The notes: generated by a model not told the origin, from the sequence alone. A DNA stretch of 12,063 bases from Clostridia bacterium (GCA_900753165.1 CAADYC010000070.1:1-12063), one strand, 5' to 3'. Counted from the first letter of the stretch, positions 1 through 7,870 are shown. A program made the numbers and translations.

Positions 1-4
1 TGTT

Positions 5-77
5 ACAAATTCTTAAGTAAATACTCTAAAGGTCTCCCGTTTTCGGGGTTTGTTAGAGTATTTGCTTTAGAATTTGT
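5..77. repeat. Long imperfect inverted repeat (hairpin)
   Basis: Bases 5-29 pair with 53-77: 25 positions with one mismatch (T14/T68) and one G-T pair (T18/G64). The core ACTCTAA/TTAGAGT arms are perfect. The 23-base loop holds a second small hairpin, CCCG (36-39) with CGGG (44-47) around TTTT. There is no long T-run on either side, so it is not a textbook intrinsic terminator, although it could end an upstream gene outside the window. It could also be a structured RNA or a small interspersed repeat. The following bases 78-209 hold no coding frame I can support and only short local pairings. Seen: the pairing. Unknown: the function. Confidence 0.75.
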
Positions 78-209
78 TAGCATTATGAAGGGAAGCCGAG
101 AAAAATATGAAAACTATATCACTCAGATATTGCAATCAGTATTCCACTGAACTGTAACTTTGAAATTGGGAACATTCTATTTCCGTAATGTGAAATCTTT
201 GTGAAAAAC

Positions 210-238
210 TTTACAATGAAAAAGCAAAATGATATTAT
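210..238 (+). promoter_or_regulatory. Sigma-A type promoter of the ABC exporter operon
   Basis: A -35 box TTTACA (210-215) and a -10 box TATTAT (233-238) are separated by exactly 17 bases. Transcription would start near 245, about 55 bases before the GTG at 301. An ATG at 229 that would extend the ATPase frame lies on this promoter, before the predicted transcript start, which argues against its use. Confidence 0.75.
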
Positions 239-285
239 ATAAAAAAAGTAAGACCAGAGAAAAGATCTTATTTAAAATAAAATGT

Positions 286-292
286 AAGGAGG
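286..292 (+). promoter_or_regulatory. Ribosome binding site fixing the GTG start at 301
   Basis: AAGGAGG lies 8 bases before GTG 301. This is an optimal Shine-Dalgarno position and selects GTG 301 over the in-frame ATG at 229, which has none. Confidence 0.85.
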
Positions 293-300
293 AATTTCTC

Positions 301-1242
301 GTGATTGAAGTAAAAAACATCACAAAAAAATACGGAAGCTTTACTGCCGTAGATAATATCAGCTTTGAAATAGAAAAAGGTGAAATAATAGGACTACTTG
401 GACCAAATGGAGCAGGAAAAAGTACAACAATGAACATGATAACAGGATATATTGAACCAACAGAAGGAAAAATAAGTATAGAAGGATTTGATATATCAAG
501 AAAACCAAAAAAAGCAAAATCACAAATAGGATATATGCCAGAAGGAGTTCCATTATATTCAGACCTAACAGTAAAAGAATTTGTAACATACATGGCTGAA
601 CTAAAAAAAGTAGACAGAAAAACAAGAAAAGAAAAAGTAGAAAAAATAATAGAAGAAACAGGACTAAAAGATGTAGAAAAGAAATTAACAAGAAATCTAT
701 CAAGAGGATATAAACAAAGAGTAAGTATGGCAGGAGCATTAGTTGGAGAACCCAAAATCCTTATATTAGATGAACCAACAGTTGGATTAGACCCAAAACA
801 AATAACAGAAATAAGAGCATTAATTAAAGAACTAGGAAAAACACATACAATAATATTAAGCTCACATATATTATCTGAAGTAAGTCAAATATGTAATAAA
901 GTTATAATAATAAATAAAGGTAAAATAGTTGCCATAGATACACCTGAAAATCTAGAGAAGAAAGTAGCAAGTAATAATACAACATATGTAACAGTAGAAG
1001 ACACAGAAAACAAAATGGAAACAATAAAAGAAACAATACCAGAAATTAAAGAAATCAAATTAATAAAAGAAAATGAAGATGGTACAAAACAATATGCATT
1101 AGAATCAGATAAAGATGTTGACTTAAGAAAAATAGTGTTCAATGAATTTGCAAAAGAAAACATCACAATATTTGAAATGAAAAAAGCAGATACAACACTA
1201 GAAGATGCATTTATGAAGTTAATAGAAGGAGGAGAAAAATAA
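301..1242 (+). CDS. ABC-2 type exporter, ATP-binding subunit
   Basis: A 313-residue ATPase that would power the permease encoded next, on the cytoplasmic face of the membrane. All the nucleotide-binding motifs are visible: Walker A GPNGAGKST at residues 34-42, signature LSRGY at 133-137, Walker B ILILDEP at 153-159, D-loop GLDP at 162-165 and the switch histidine at 189. The usual Q-loop glutamine is replaced by E in YMPE (78-81), as is common in the GldA/CcmA-like branch. Residues from about 230 onward form the extra C-terminal domain typical of ABC-2 exporter ATPases. The start is the GTG with a strong ribosome binding site, giving a normal family length. The stop overlaps the permease start by one base (TAATG), so the two are translationally coupled. 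The substrate cannot be read from the sequence. Confidence 0.95.
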   Translation: MIEVKNITKKYGSFTAVDNISFEIEKGEIIGLLGPNGAGKSTTMNMITGYIEPTEGKISIEGFDISRKPKKAKSQIGYMPEGVPLYSDLTVKEFVTYMAELKKVDRKTRKEKVEKIIEETGLKDVEKKLTRNLSRGYKQRVSMAGALVGEPKILILDEPTVGLDPKQITEIRALIKELGKTHTIILSSHILSEVSQICNKVIIINKGKIVAIDTPENLEKKVASNNTTYVTVEDTENKMETIKETIPEIKEIKLIKENEDGTKQYALESDKDVDLRKIVFNEFAKENITIFEMKKADTTLEDAFMKLIEGGEK

Positions 1243-1928
1243 TGTGGGCAGTTATCAAAAAAGAATTTAAATCATATTTTTACACACCAATTGGGTACAT
1301 ATTTATTGGAGTATTTTTAATAGCATTTAGTATATCATTCTTCTTTAGTGTAATAAGCTCTGGAAATGTAAATTTTGAATATATTTATTATACATTACCA
1401 ACAATATTAGTTTTGGCATTTATAATACCATTACTAACAATGAGGTCATTTTCAGAAGAAAGAAAAACAGGAACAGAACAACTATTATTAACATCACCTA
1501 TTAGTATAACAAAAATAGTTTTAGGTAAATTTATAGCAGCTTTATTAATAGTATTAATTACTGAATTATGCACATTCATGTACTTCGGAATTTTATGCCA
1601 TTATGGAGTTCCAAAATTAACAACAACATTTGCAACATTACTAGGATTTTTATTATTTGTAATGTCATATATATCATTTGGAATGTTAACATCTAGTTTA
1701 ACAGAAAATCAAATAATAGCAGGAATAATCTCAATAGGATTTTTCATTATAACTTGGGTTTTACCAGAATTTAATTCAAGTTTAGAAAGTTTTTCTTTCA
1801 TAAATATGTTTTACAAATTTACACAAGGACAAATTGACATAGGAAATACAGTTACATTTATAACATTTACAATTGCATGCTTATTATTAACAATAACAGT
1901 AATGCAAAGAAGAAAAAGTGTAAAATAA
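1242..1928 (+). CDS. ABC-2 type exporter, permease subunit (GldF-like)
   Basis: A 228-residue integral membrane protein with about six hydrophobic segments, near residues 19-40, 50-67, 88-114, 126-150, 158-175 and 204-222. After the second segment comes SEERKTGTEQLLLTSPI, the cytoplasmic coupling motif of ABC-2 permeases of the GldF/NosY kind, which meets the ATPase. The ATG overlaps the ATPase stop by one base and uses AGGAGG inside the end of that gene. The GldG-like gene follows after 15 bases. Length and gene order match the two-component part of GldA-GldF-GldG type transporters, which are also widespread in bacteria that do not glide. In Bacteroidetes the related proteins are tied to gliding; here only the family is supported, not that role. 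Confidence 0.92.
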   Translation: MWAVIKKEFKSYFYTPIGYIFIGVFLIAFSISFFFSVISSGNVNFEYIYYTLPTILVLAFIIPLLTMRSFSEERKTGTEQLLLTSPISITKIVLGKFIAALLIVLITELCTFMYFGILCHYGVPKLTTTFATLLGFLLFVMSYISFGMLTSSLTENQIIAGIISIGFFIITWVLPEFNSSLESFSFINMFYKFTQGQIDIGNTVTFITFTIACLLLTITVMQRRKSVK

Positions 1929-1943
1929 GAAGGAGGATAAAAA

Positions 1944-3524
1944 GTGAAAGAAGATAAAAAGACTGAAAAAATAAGCAAAGAAGAAAAAAAGATTAAAAAA
2001 TCAGTAGAAAAATTAGACAAAAAAGCAAAAAAAGCCAAAAAAGAAAAATCAGAAAAACCAAATAAATTTATAGAAACTATAAAGAAAAAATGGTTGATAA
2101 ATGGAACTAAAACATTTTTATTAGTACTAATTATATTAGGATTATTTATTGGTATTAGTGTATTGATGAAAAAATTAAATTTAACACCAATAGACTTAAC
2201 AGAAGATAAATTATTTACACTAACAAGTGAAAGCAAGGAAAAAGTAAAAGATATAGATAAAGACATTAATATTTATTTTGTAGGATATTCTGATGATGAT
2301 TCTACACTTGATTTAGCAAGACAATACACAAAAGTAAATGACAAAATAAAAGTAGAAGCAGTAACACAAGAAAGCAGACCAGATTTAGTTCAAAAATATG
2401 GAATAGAAACAAGTAGTGAAGGAATAATTGTAGAAAGTGGAAATAGATATAAAGTGCTTGCATCAAGTGATTTATATACATATGATACTACAACATATGA
2501 ATCTATAAATGTTGCAGAAGAAAAATTAACAGCAGCAATTAGATCAGTTTCTGTAGATGAACTACCAAAAGTATATTTCTTAAGCGGATATAGTTCATTT
2601 ACATTAACAAGTGGAATGCAATATCTAAATATGTATTTACAAAACGAAGTAAACGAAGTAGAAACATTAGATATATTATCAACAGGAAAAGTTCCAGATG
2701 ATTGCACAACATTAGTAATTACAACACCAGAAAAAGATTTTGATGATTTAGCAACAACGGCAATAACTGATTATATAAACAAAGGTGGAAACATCTTATG
2801 GTTAAATGCAGCATTAGCTAAACAATTAGATTTACCAAATGCAAATAAAATTTTAGCATTATATGGTGTAAAACCATTTGAAGTTGGAATAATAAGAGAA
2901 ACAGACTCAAGCAAAATGGTATCAAATTCACCAGATTTAATAATGCCAGTAATACAATATGCAGATGCAACAAACAAATTATATAATTCAGAAGGAGTTA
3001 TATTCATAAATGCAACAAAAATTAATATTGCAAGTGATGATGAATTAGAAAATCTAAATACAACAAAAACAGAATTAGTAAAAACAAGTGAAAATGCATA
3101 TTTTAGAACAAATTTTGAAAACAATTCAGCTTCAGCACAAGATGGAGAATCAAAAGGGAATTTCTTAGTAGGAGCTCAATTTGATAAAACAATAACAGAA
3201 GCAAATACAGAAACAGATACAAAAGAAGTAAAATCAAAATTAATTATTTATGGAGAAAATTACTTTGTATCAGACTACCAATTAACACAATCAACACAAA
3301 CACCAATGGTAGCATATAGACAAAATAAAGACTTAGTTTTAAATTCAATTGCTTATTTATCAGATAGAGAAGAAGATATTACAGTAAGAAAGAGTACAGG
3401 AGCTGTAACATATACAGCAACAGAACAAGAAAACAGAATTATATTAGCAATAATTACAGTTGTACCATTATTAATAATTATAGTAGGAATTGTAGTTTGG
3501 GCTAATAGAAGAAGAAAAAAATAA
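1944..3524 (+). CDS. GldG-like auxiliary subunit of the ABC exporter
   Basis: A 526-residue protein anchored at both ends. Residues 1-56 are cytoplasmic and strongly basic (22 lysines in the first 49). A membrane helix spans about 57-75, then a large extracytoplasmic region (about 80-495), then a second helix at about 499-519 with a basic RRRKK end. The stretch after the first helix, with IDLTEDKLFTLT at about 83-94, is the hallmark of the GldG / ABC_transp_aux family, where the Leu-Thr-Glu-Asp segment opens the outer domain. The start is GTG 1944, eight bases after AGGAGG (1931-1936). The gene sits 15 bases behind the permease and is the last gene before a terminator, so it belongs to the same complex. 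Family assignment is firm. The role (substrate handling or coupling) is inferred, and the lysine-rich tail is unusually long. Confidence 0.9.
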   Translation: MKEDKKTEKISKEEKKIKKSVEKLDKKAKKAKKEKSEKPNKFIETIKKKWLINGTKTFLLVLIILGLFIGISVLMKKLNLTPIDLTEDKLFTLTSESKEKVKDIDKDINIYFVGYSDDDSTLDLARQYTKVNDKIKVEAVTQESRPDLVQKYGIETSSEGIIVESGNRYKVLASSDLYTYDTTTYESINVAEEKLTAAIRSVSVDELPKVYFLSGYSSFTLTSGMQYLNMYLQNEVNEVETLDILSTGKVPDDCTTLVITTPEKDFDDLATTAITDYINKGGNILWLNAALAKQLDLPNANKILALYGVKPFEVGIIRETDSSKMVSNSPDLIMPVIQYADATNKLYNSEGVIFINATKINIASDDELENLNTTKTELVKTSENAYFRTNFENNSASAQDGESKGNFLVGAQFDKTITEANTETDTKEVKSKLIIYGENYFVSDYQLTQSTQTPMVAYRQNKDLVLNSIAYLSDREEDITVRKSTGAVTYTATEQENRIILAIITVVPLLIIIVGIVVWANRRRKK

Positions 3525-3539
3525 TCATATTTAAAAAGC

Positions 3540-3572
3540 AAGTCCCATAAAATAATATGGGGCTTATTTTTT
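3540..3572 (+). terminator. Intrinsic terminator of the ABC exporter operon
   Basis: A 10-pair stem (3540-3549 with 3556-3565, one G-T pair) has a six-base loop and is followed by TTTTTT (3567-3572). It lies 15 bases after the GldG-like stop. The next start codon begins at the base directly after the T-run. Confidence 0.9.
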
Positions 3573-4599
3573 ATGAGTATTTTAAAAGTAGTATTTGTTA
3601 TAATAGGAACTTTGATAGGTGCAGGATTTGCATCTGGTCAAGAGATTTATACATTTTTCTTTTCATATGGCATCAATGGAATATTAGGAATTGTAATATC
3701 AAGCTTAATTATAGGATTTACAATATATAAAACATTTAAAATAGTGGAAAAAAATAATATTAAAAATTATAAAGATTTTTTAAACTTTTTTATAAAAAAT
3801 GAAAAAATTAAAGAATTAATAAATTCTGTTATAAACATATTTATTTTGGTATCTTTTTATATAATGATAGCAGGTTTTGGAGCATATTTAGAACAAGAAA
3901 TTAATTTGAATAGTTTTATTGGAAGTAGTATTTTAGCAATTTTGTGTGTGATTTTATTTAGAACAAATATAAATGGAATTGTAAAAATAAATGAAATATT
4001 AATACCAATTTTAATAGCTGTTGTTTTAGTAATACGGAATAGTAAATTTAAAAAATATTGATTTCCAAAATTTAAATGATTATATCATCACGCAAAAAGA
4101 TGGAAGTTGGCTTATAACAAGTATTTTATATGCAAGTTATAATTGTGTTTTGCTAATTCCAGTTTTAATTTCAATAAAAGAATTTATCCAAAATAGTAGA
4201 AACATAAAATATATTTCAATTATAGTTAGTATAATTTTAATTATTTTATTAAGTACAGTATTTCTATTTTTAATAAATATTGATGTTGATATAAAACAAT
4301 TGCAAATGCCTGCTGTATATGCAATAAATAATATTTGGCCTAGTATTAAAAAGGCTTATGGAATCATTATTTTGATTTCCATTTTTACTACTGCTATTTC
4401 TTTGGGTATTAGTTTTTTGAAAAATGTTACTAATAATAAAAAAAGCTTCAATATTGTTTCTATTTTGATGTGTATGAGTTCTATTATTTTTTCTGGTTTT
4501 GGTTTTTCCAATTTGGTAAATTTGTTGTATCCTATTTTGGGCGTTTTGGGTTTGGTACAAATAGTACAAATTTGTAAAAATTATATTGCAAAAAACTGA
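3573..4599 (+). pseudogene. ykvI: YkvI-family membrane protein, interrupted by a frameshift
   Basis: The N-terminal motif GTLIGAGFASGQE (about residues 12-24) identifies the YkvI family (COG3814), uncharacterised polytopic membrane proteins of about 340 residues. The reading frame from ATG 3573 stops at 4061 after 162 residues. Downstream the matching frame is open from about 4033 to the TGA at 4599 and continues the protein, with KNIDFQNLND and YASYNCVLLIPVLISI followed by further hydrophobic segments. Removing one base near C4035 (context AATACGGAAT) joins the halves into 341 residues, the expected family length. The junction is not a homopolymer or a known slippery site, so a real mutation or an assembly error is more likely than programmed frameshifting. 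The start has no Shine-Dalgarno sequence and touches the preceding terminator. The last 79 codons have codon use unlike the rest. The physiological role is unknown. Confidence 0.8.
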
Positions 4600-4614
4600 A
4601 AAAACTGATATAAC
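4586..4614 (+). promoter_or_regulatory. Promoter of the DUF5711-cvpA operon
   Basis: TTGCAA (4586-4591) and TATAAC (4609-4614) are 17 bases apart, with a TGA directly before the -10 (4606-4608) as in extended -10 promoters. The -35 lies inside the last codons of the ykvI-like gene. Transcription would start near 4621, just ahead of the ribosome binding site GAAGGAG (4629-4635). Confidence 0.65.
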
Positions 4615-4642
4615 ATAAATAACAAAACGAAGGAGAAAAAAT

Positions 4643-5824
4643 ATGAAAGATTTTTGGGAAGAACCAGAAGTAAAAAAAATAAACAAGAAAAAAATAATAA
4701 TAGTCACAATCATAACAATACTAATTATAGCACTAGCAACAACAATAGCAATATATATAAAGAACAAAGATGCAAGAAATTGGATAGACAAAAATATATT
4801 ACAAAAAGAAAAAACTCAAAACAACTTACCAAGTATAGAAATTGAAGATGAAAGCAATTCAAATATATACGCATTTAATAAGTATGTTGGAATATTAAAT
4901 AAAAACAACTTTAAAATATATGACAACACAGGAAAAGAAGAAAAAAACTTAACACTAGAAATTTCAAAACCAATATTTAATTATAATGGAAGATATCTAG
5001 CAGTAGCTGAAGAAAAAGGGCAAAAATTATATTTAATTGCAGATAAAGATATATTATGGGAAAGAGATATAGAAGGAAATATAGCTCAAATCACAGTAAA
5101 TAAAAATGGATATGTAGCAGTAACAATAGTAGATACAAGCTATAAAACAGTAGTTGAACTATTTGATAGTCAGGGAACAGCACTATTTAAAACATTTTTA
5201 TCATCAACAAGAGTTGTAGCAACATCAATTTCAGATGATAATAAATATTTAGCAATTGCACAAGTCGATACTTCAGGAACAATGATACAATCAAACATAA
5301 AAGTAATGTCGATAGATGATGCAAAAAACAAAACAGAAAATACAATAAAAAAAGAATATAATGGAGAAAATAACGATTTAATAACAAACATAAAATATCA
5401 AGAAAAAAATAAATTGCTATGTATGTATACAGATAAAATAACAGAAATAAAATCAGATGAAACAGTAGAAACATTACAAGAGTACAAAGATAAAAAAGTA
5501 TCATTTGCATCAATAGAATTAGCAAATTCATCTGTTACAATTGAAGAAAAATCATCAGGATTATTTACAGCAGATTCAGTGGTAAATATGATGAATTCAG
5601 ACAATAAAAGTATTTCTTTATATACAGCAGAAGCAGTAACTAAAGAAATATATACAAGTGGAAATATAATAGCATTAAACTTAGGATCAGAAGTTGAATT
5701 TATAAATACAAATGGATGGTTAGTAAAAAGATATACAGCAGATCAAGAAATAACAAGTATAGTTCTATCTAATTCAATTGCTGGAATAGTATATAGAGAT
5801 AAAATTGAAATCATAAATTTATAG
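4643..5824 (+). CDS. DUF5711-family membrane-anchored beta-propeller-like protein
   Basis: A 393-residue protein with a short cytoplasmic N-terminus, one membrane helix at about residues 18-38 flanked by lysines, and a long outer region. The outer region is a series of short beta-strand units, seen as repeated patterns such as NKYVGILNKNNFKIYD, GRYLAVAEEKGQKLYL, NGYVAVTIVD and DNKYLAIAQVD, each a hydrophobic strand followed by an S/T/D turn, as in WD40-like propellers. This arrangement fits the DUF5711 family of Clostridia, which has no known function. A good ribosome binding site lies 7 bases upstream. The CvpA gene follows after 33 bases with no terminator between, so the two are probably cotranscribed. 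I assign the family from the pattern and the context; no catalytic motif is visible. Confidence 0.75.
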   Translation: MKDFWEEPEVKKINKKKIIIVTIITILIIALATTIAIYIKNKDARNWIDKNILQKEKTQNNLPSIEIEDESNSNIYAFNKYVGILNKNNFKIYDNTGKEEKNLTLEISKPIFNYNGRYLAVAEEKGQKLYLIADKDILWERDIEGNIAQITVNKNGYVAVTIVDTSYKTVVELFDSQGTALFKTFLSSTRVVATSISDDNKYLAIAQVDTSGTMIQSNIKVMSIDDAKNKTENTIKKEYNGENNDLITNIKYQEKNKLLCMYTDKITEIKSDETVETLQEYKDKKVSFASIELANSSVTIEEKSSGLFTADSVVNMMNSDNKSISLYTAEAVTKEIYTSGNIIALNLGSEVEFINTNGWLVKRYTADQEITSIVLSNSIAGIVYRDKIEIINL

Positions 5825-5857
5825 TATAAAAATATATTAGTTATAGAGGAGAAAATT

Positions 5858-6454
5858 ATGGGGATTATAATAGATTTAATTTTAATAGCAATAGTATTAT
5901 TATCAGCATTTTTAGGATACAAAAAAGGCTTAGTAAAATTAGGAGCAAAGCTATTTGCAGGAATAATAGCAATAGTATTAACATTAATATTATACAGACC
6001 AGTATCAGGTGCAATAATAAAAAATACACCAATAGTTGAAAAAATCAAAAATGTAGTAATAGAAAATTCATCAAATTTTGAAAATCAAGATAAAGATAAA
6101 GTTTCTACACAAATAACAAATCAAGTAAAAAATGAAATATTACCAGCAGAAGCTGAGAATATAGCAAAAAGTATTGTCTATGCTGTAACATCAATAGTAT
6201 TATTTTTAGTTATAAAAATAATATTAAGTATTGTAATTTCTCTAATTGATGAAATTGCTAGATTGCCTATATTAAAACAATTTAATGAAGTTGGAGGACT
6301 TGTGTATGGATTAGCAAGAGGGATGCTTATAGTATGCGTTATAATACTTCTAATGGGAGTACATGCAAAAGTGAAACCAGAAAACAATTTAAATGAAAAT
6401 ATAGAAAAATCAAATATAACAAAAATGATATATGAAAAAATTGTTAAATTTTAA
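5858..6454 (+). CDS. CvpA family protein
   Basis: A 198-residue membrane protein with four predicted helices: about 3-22, 30-48, 105-128 and 146-166. The opening, a hydrophobic helix followed by FLGYKKGLVK, is the CvpA (colicin V production) signature, as is the later GGLVYGLARGML segment before the last helix. CvpA was named in Escherichia coli for its need in colicin V production and is linked there to envelope integrity. In Firmicutes its role is unclear. Residues 60-95 form a charged, probably extracytoplasmic or loop region. AGGAG (5847-5851) precedes the ATG. It is the second gene of the operon with the DUF5711 protein and is followed directly by a strong terminator. Confidence 0.85.
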   Translation: MGIIIDLILIAIVLLSAFLGYKKGLVKLGAKLFAGIIAIVLTLILYRPVSGAIIKNTPIVEKIKNVVIENSSNFENQDKDKVSTQITNQVKNEILPAEAENIAKSIVYAVTSIVLFLVIKIILSIVISLIDEIARLPILKQFNEVGGLVYGLARGMLIVCVIILLMGVHAKVKPENNLNENIEKSNITKMIYEKIVKF

Positions 6455-6458
6455 TAAA

Positions 6459-6486
6459 AAGACGCAAATTAGTTGCGTTTTTTTTT
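6459..6486 (+). terminator. Intrinsic terminator after cvpA
   Basis: The stem ACGCAA (6462-6467) with TTGCGT (6473-6478), extended outward by G-T and A-T pairs, has a five-base loop and a run of nine T (6478-6486). It starts 5 bases after the CvpA stop. Confidence 0.92.
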
Positions 6487-6501
6487 AATATTTGCTATAC
6501 T
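6473..6501 (+). promoter_or_regulatory. Promoter of the LCP gene, -35 inside the terminator
   Basis: The extended -10 TGCTATACT has its -10 hexamer at 6496-6501. Seventeen bases upstream is TTGCGT (6473-6478), a partial -35 that is also the right arm of the cvpA terminator. Transcription would start near 6508, about 30 bases before the LCP start. Confidence 0.6.
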
Positions 6502-6525
6502 AATATCATGATTTTTAACAAAATT

Positions 6526-6530
6526 AGGAG
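6526..6530 (+). promoter_or_regulatory. Ribosome binding site choosing TTG 6539
   Basis: AGGAG ends at 6530, the first base of a possible GTG start, so that GTG cannot use it. TTG 6539, in the same frame, lies 8 bases downstream and is the better start. Confidence 0.75.
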
Positions 6531-6538
6531 TGATTATT

Positions 6539-7870
6539 TTGAAAGAAAAAAATATAACAAAAGATAAAGCAAATAAAAAAAGAAAAAATAAAAAATGGAA
6601 AATAGTATTATTAATAATTATATTGGTGTTATTGATAGGAATAGGATGGTTTACATATAGAACAATAAAAAATGGTGGAGGATTAAGCGGAATGCTTGCA
6701 ACAGTTGTAGGACATGACGAAAACACTAAAAAAGACTTAAAAGAAATAAAAGTTTTAATCCTTGGAATAAGTACAGATTTAGACTCAGAATTAACAGACA
6801 CAATAATGGTTGCATCATACAATCCAAACACACAAAAAGCAAATTTATTATCAATACCAAGAGATACATTTACAGGAAAAAATACAAAAAGAGCAGTATC
6901 ATCACAGAAGATAAATTCATTATATAATATAAATAAAACACCAGAAAAAACATTAGCAGCAGTAAATGAATTAACAGGATTAGATATAAAATATTATGTT
7001 GTAGTAAAAACAGAAGCATTAATAAAATTAGTAGATGCAATAGGTGGAGTAACATTTAATGTACCAATAAATATGAAATATGATGATACATCACAAGATT
7101 TACATATAGATTTAAAAGCGGGAGAACAATTAATAGATGGTAATAAAGCAGAACAACTTTTAAGATTTAGACATAATAATTATCAAAAAGGTGTTGGTAT
7201 GACTTCATATCCATCAGAATATGGTGATAATGATTTTGGAAGAATGAGAACACAAAGAGATTTTATAATAGCAACATTAAAACAAACATTAAAACCAAGC
7301 AATATATTTAAAATAGGACAAATATTAGAAATTGCAAATAAAAATGTAGAAACTAATTTAGAATTATCATTTATTAAAGATTATGTTCCATATGCAGTAG
7401 AATTTGATACTGAAAATATAAAATCAGCAACACTTCCTGGAACAACACCAGATGTTAAAGATACAAATGGAGTAAGTATATTTGTCGCAGATAAAACAGC
7501 ATCTAAAGAATTAATACAATCAATGTTTTATGAAGATGAAGCAAATGAAAATAATGATGAAAATACAGTAGCAAATACTACAACAACAAATACAACAACA
7601 TCAAAAGAAATAACAGTAGAATTACTAAATGGTTCAGGAGATAAGTCAAAGGCAGAAAAAGCAAAAAAACTATTAGAAAATGCAGGATATAAAGTAAAAA
7701 AGACAGGAAGTACTTCAACAATAGCTAAAACAGTAATAACAAATAAAAAAGATGTTACAGATGATAACTTAAGAGGTATAAAAGAAACTTTAGGAACAGG
7801 AAACATATCAACAAATAAATCATCTACAAGTTTAGTAGATGTAAGTATAATAATTGGTAAAGATTTTTAG
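6539..7870 (+). CDS. LCP (LytR-CpsA-Psr) family protein with LytR_C domain
   Basis: A 443-residue membrane-anchored enzyme of the family that attaches teichoic acids or other polyprenyl-linked glycopolymers to peptidoglycan outside the cell. A basic N-terminus and one helix (about 22-40) precede the LCP domain (about 70-300). Conserved motifs are TDTIMV (86-91, with the catalytic-core aspartate D87), LLSIPRDT (103-110, with phosphate-binding R108 and D109), the IGGV segment, FRHNN, and GRMRTQRDF at the end of the core. A threonine- and asparagine-rich linker (about 345-355) leads to a LytR_C domain (about 358-443) beginning ITVELLNGSG. TTG 6539 is chosen because the ribosome binding site overlaps the alternative GTG at 6530. 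It has its own promoter and faces the carboxypeptidase gene, another wall enzyme. The acceptor polymer cannot be told from the sequence. Confidence 0.93.
   Translation: MKEKNITKDKANKKRKNKKWKIVLLIIILVLLIGIGWFTYRTIKNGGGLSGMLATVVGHDENTKKDLKEIKVLILGISTDLDSELTDTIMVASYNPNTQKANLLSIPRDTFTGKNTKRAVSSQKINSLYNINKTPEKTLAAVNELTGLDIKYYVVVKTEALIKLVDAIGGVTFNVPINMKYDDTSQDLHIDLKAGEQLIDGNKAEQLLRFRHNNYQKGVGMTSYPSEYGDNDFGRMRTQRDFIIATLKQTLKPSNIFKIGQILEIANKNVETNLELSFIKDYVPYAVEFDTENIKSATLPGTTPDVKDTNGVSIFVADKTASKELIQSMFYEDEANENNDENTVANTTTTNTTTSKEITVELLNGSGDKSKAEKAKKLLENAGYKVKKTGSTSTIAKTVITNKKDVTDDNLRGIKETLGTGNISTNKSSTSLVDVSIIIGKDF

Noticed and set aside
3..83. 26-codon ORF on the minus strand across the hairpin
   Set aside because: It has no ribosome binding site and an in-frame stop lies shortly upstream; I treat it as part of the unexplained element rather than a gene.
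229..300. 24-codon N-terminal extension of the ATPase from ATG 229
   Set aside because: ATG 229 lies within the promoter and has no ribosome binding site; GTG 301 has AAGGAGG at ideal spacing and the family begins there.
177..755. 192-codon open frame on the minus strand
   Set aside because: It lies antisense to the well-supported ATPase gene and its translation is a hydrophobic mirror of A-rich codons.
4020..4050. Programmed ribosomal frameshifting in the ykvI-like gene
   Set aside because: No slippery heptamer, stimulatory hairpin or internal Shine-Dalgarno sequence at the junction.
4270..4791. 173-codon open frame on the minus strand
   Set aside because: It is antisense to the ykvI-like tail and the DUF5711 start; low-complexity Ile/Phe/Asn composition mirrors the opposite strand.
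6530..6538. GTG 6530 as the LCP start
   Set aside because: Its first base is the last base of the Shine-Dalgarno sequence; TTG 6539 is correctly spaced.
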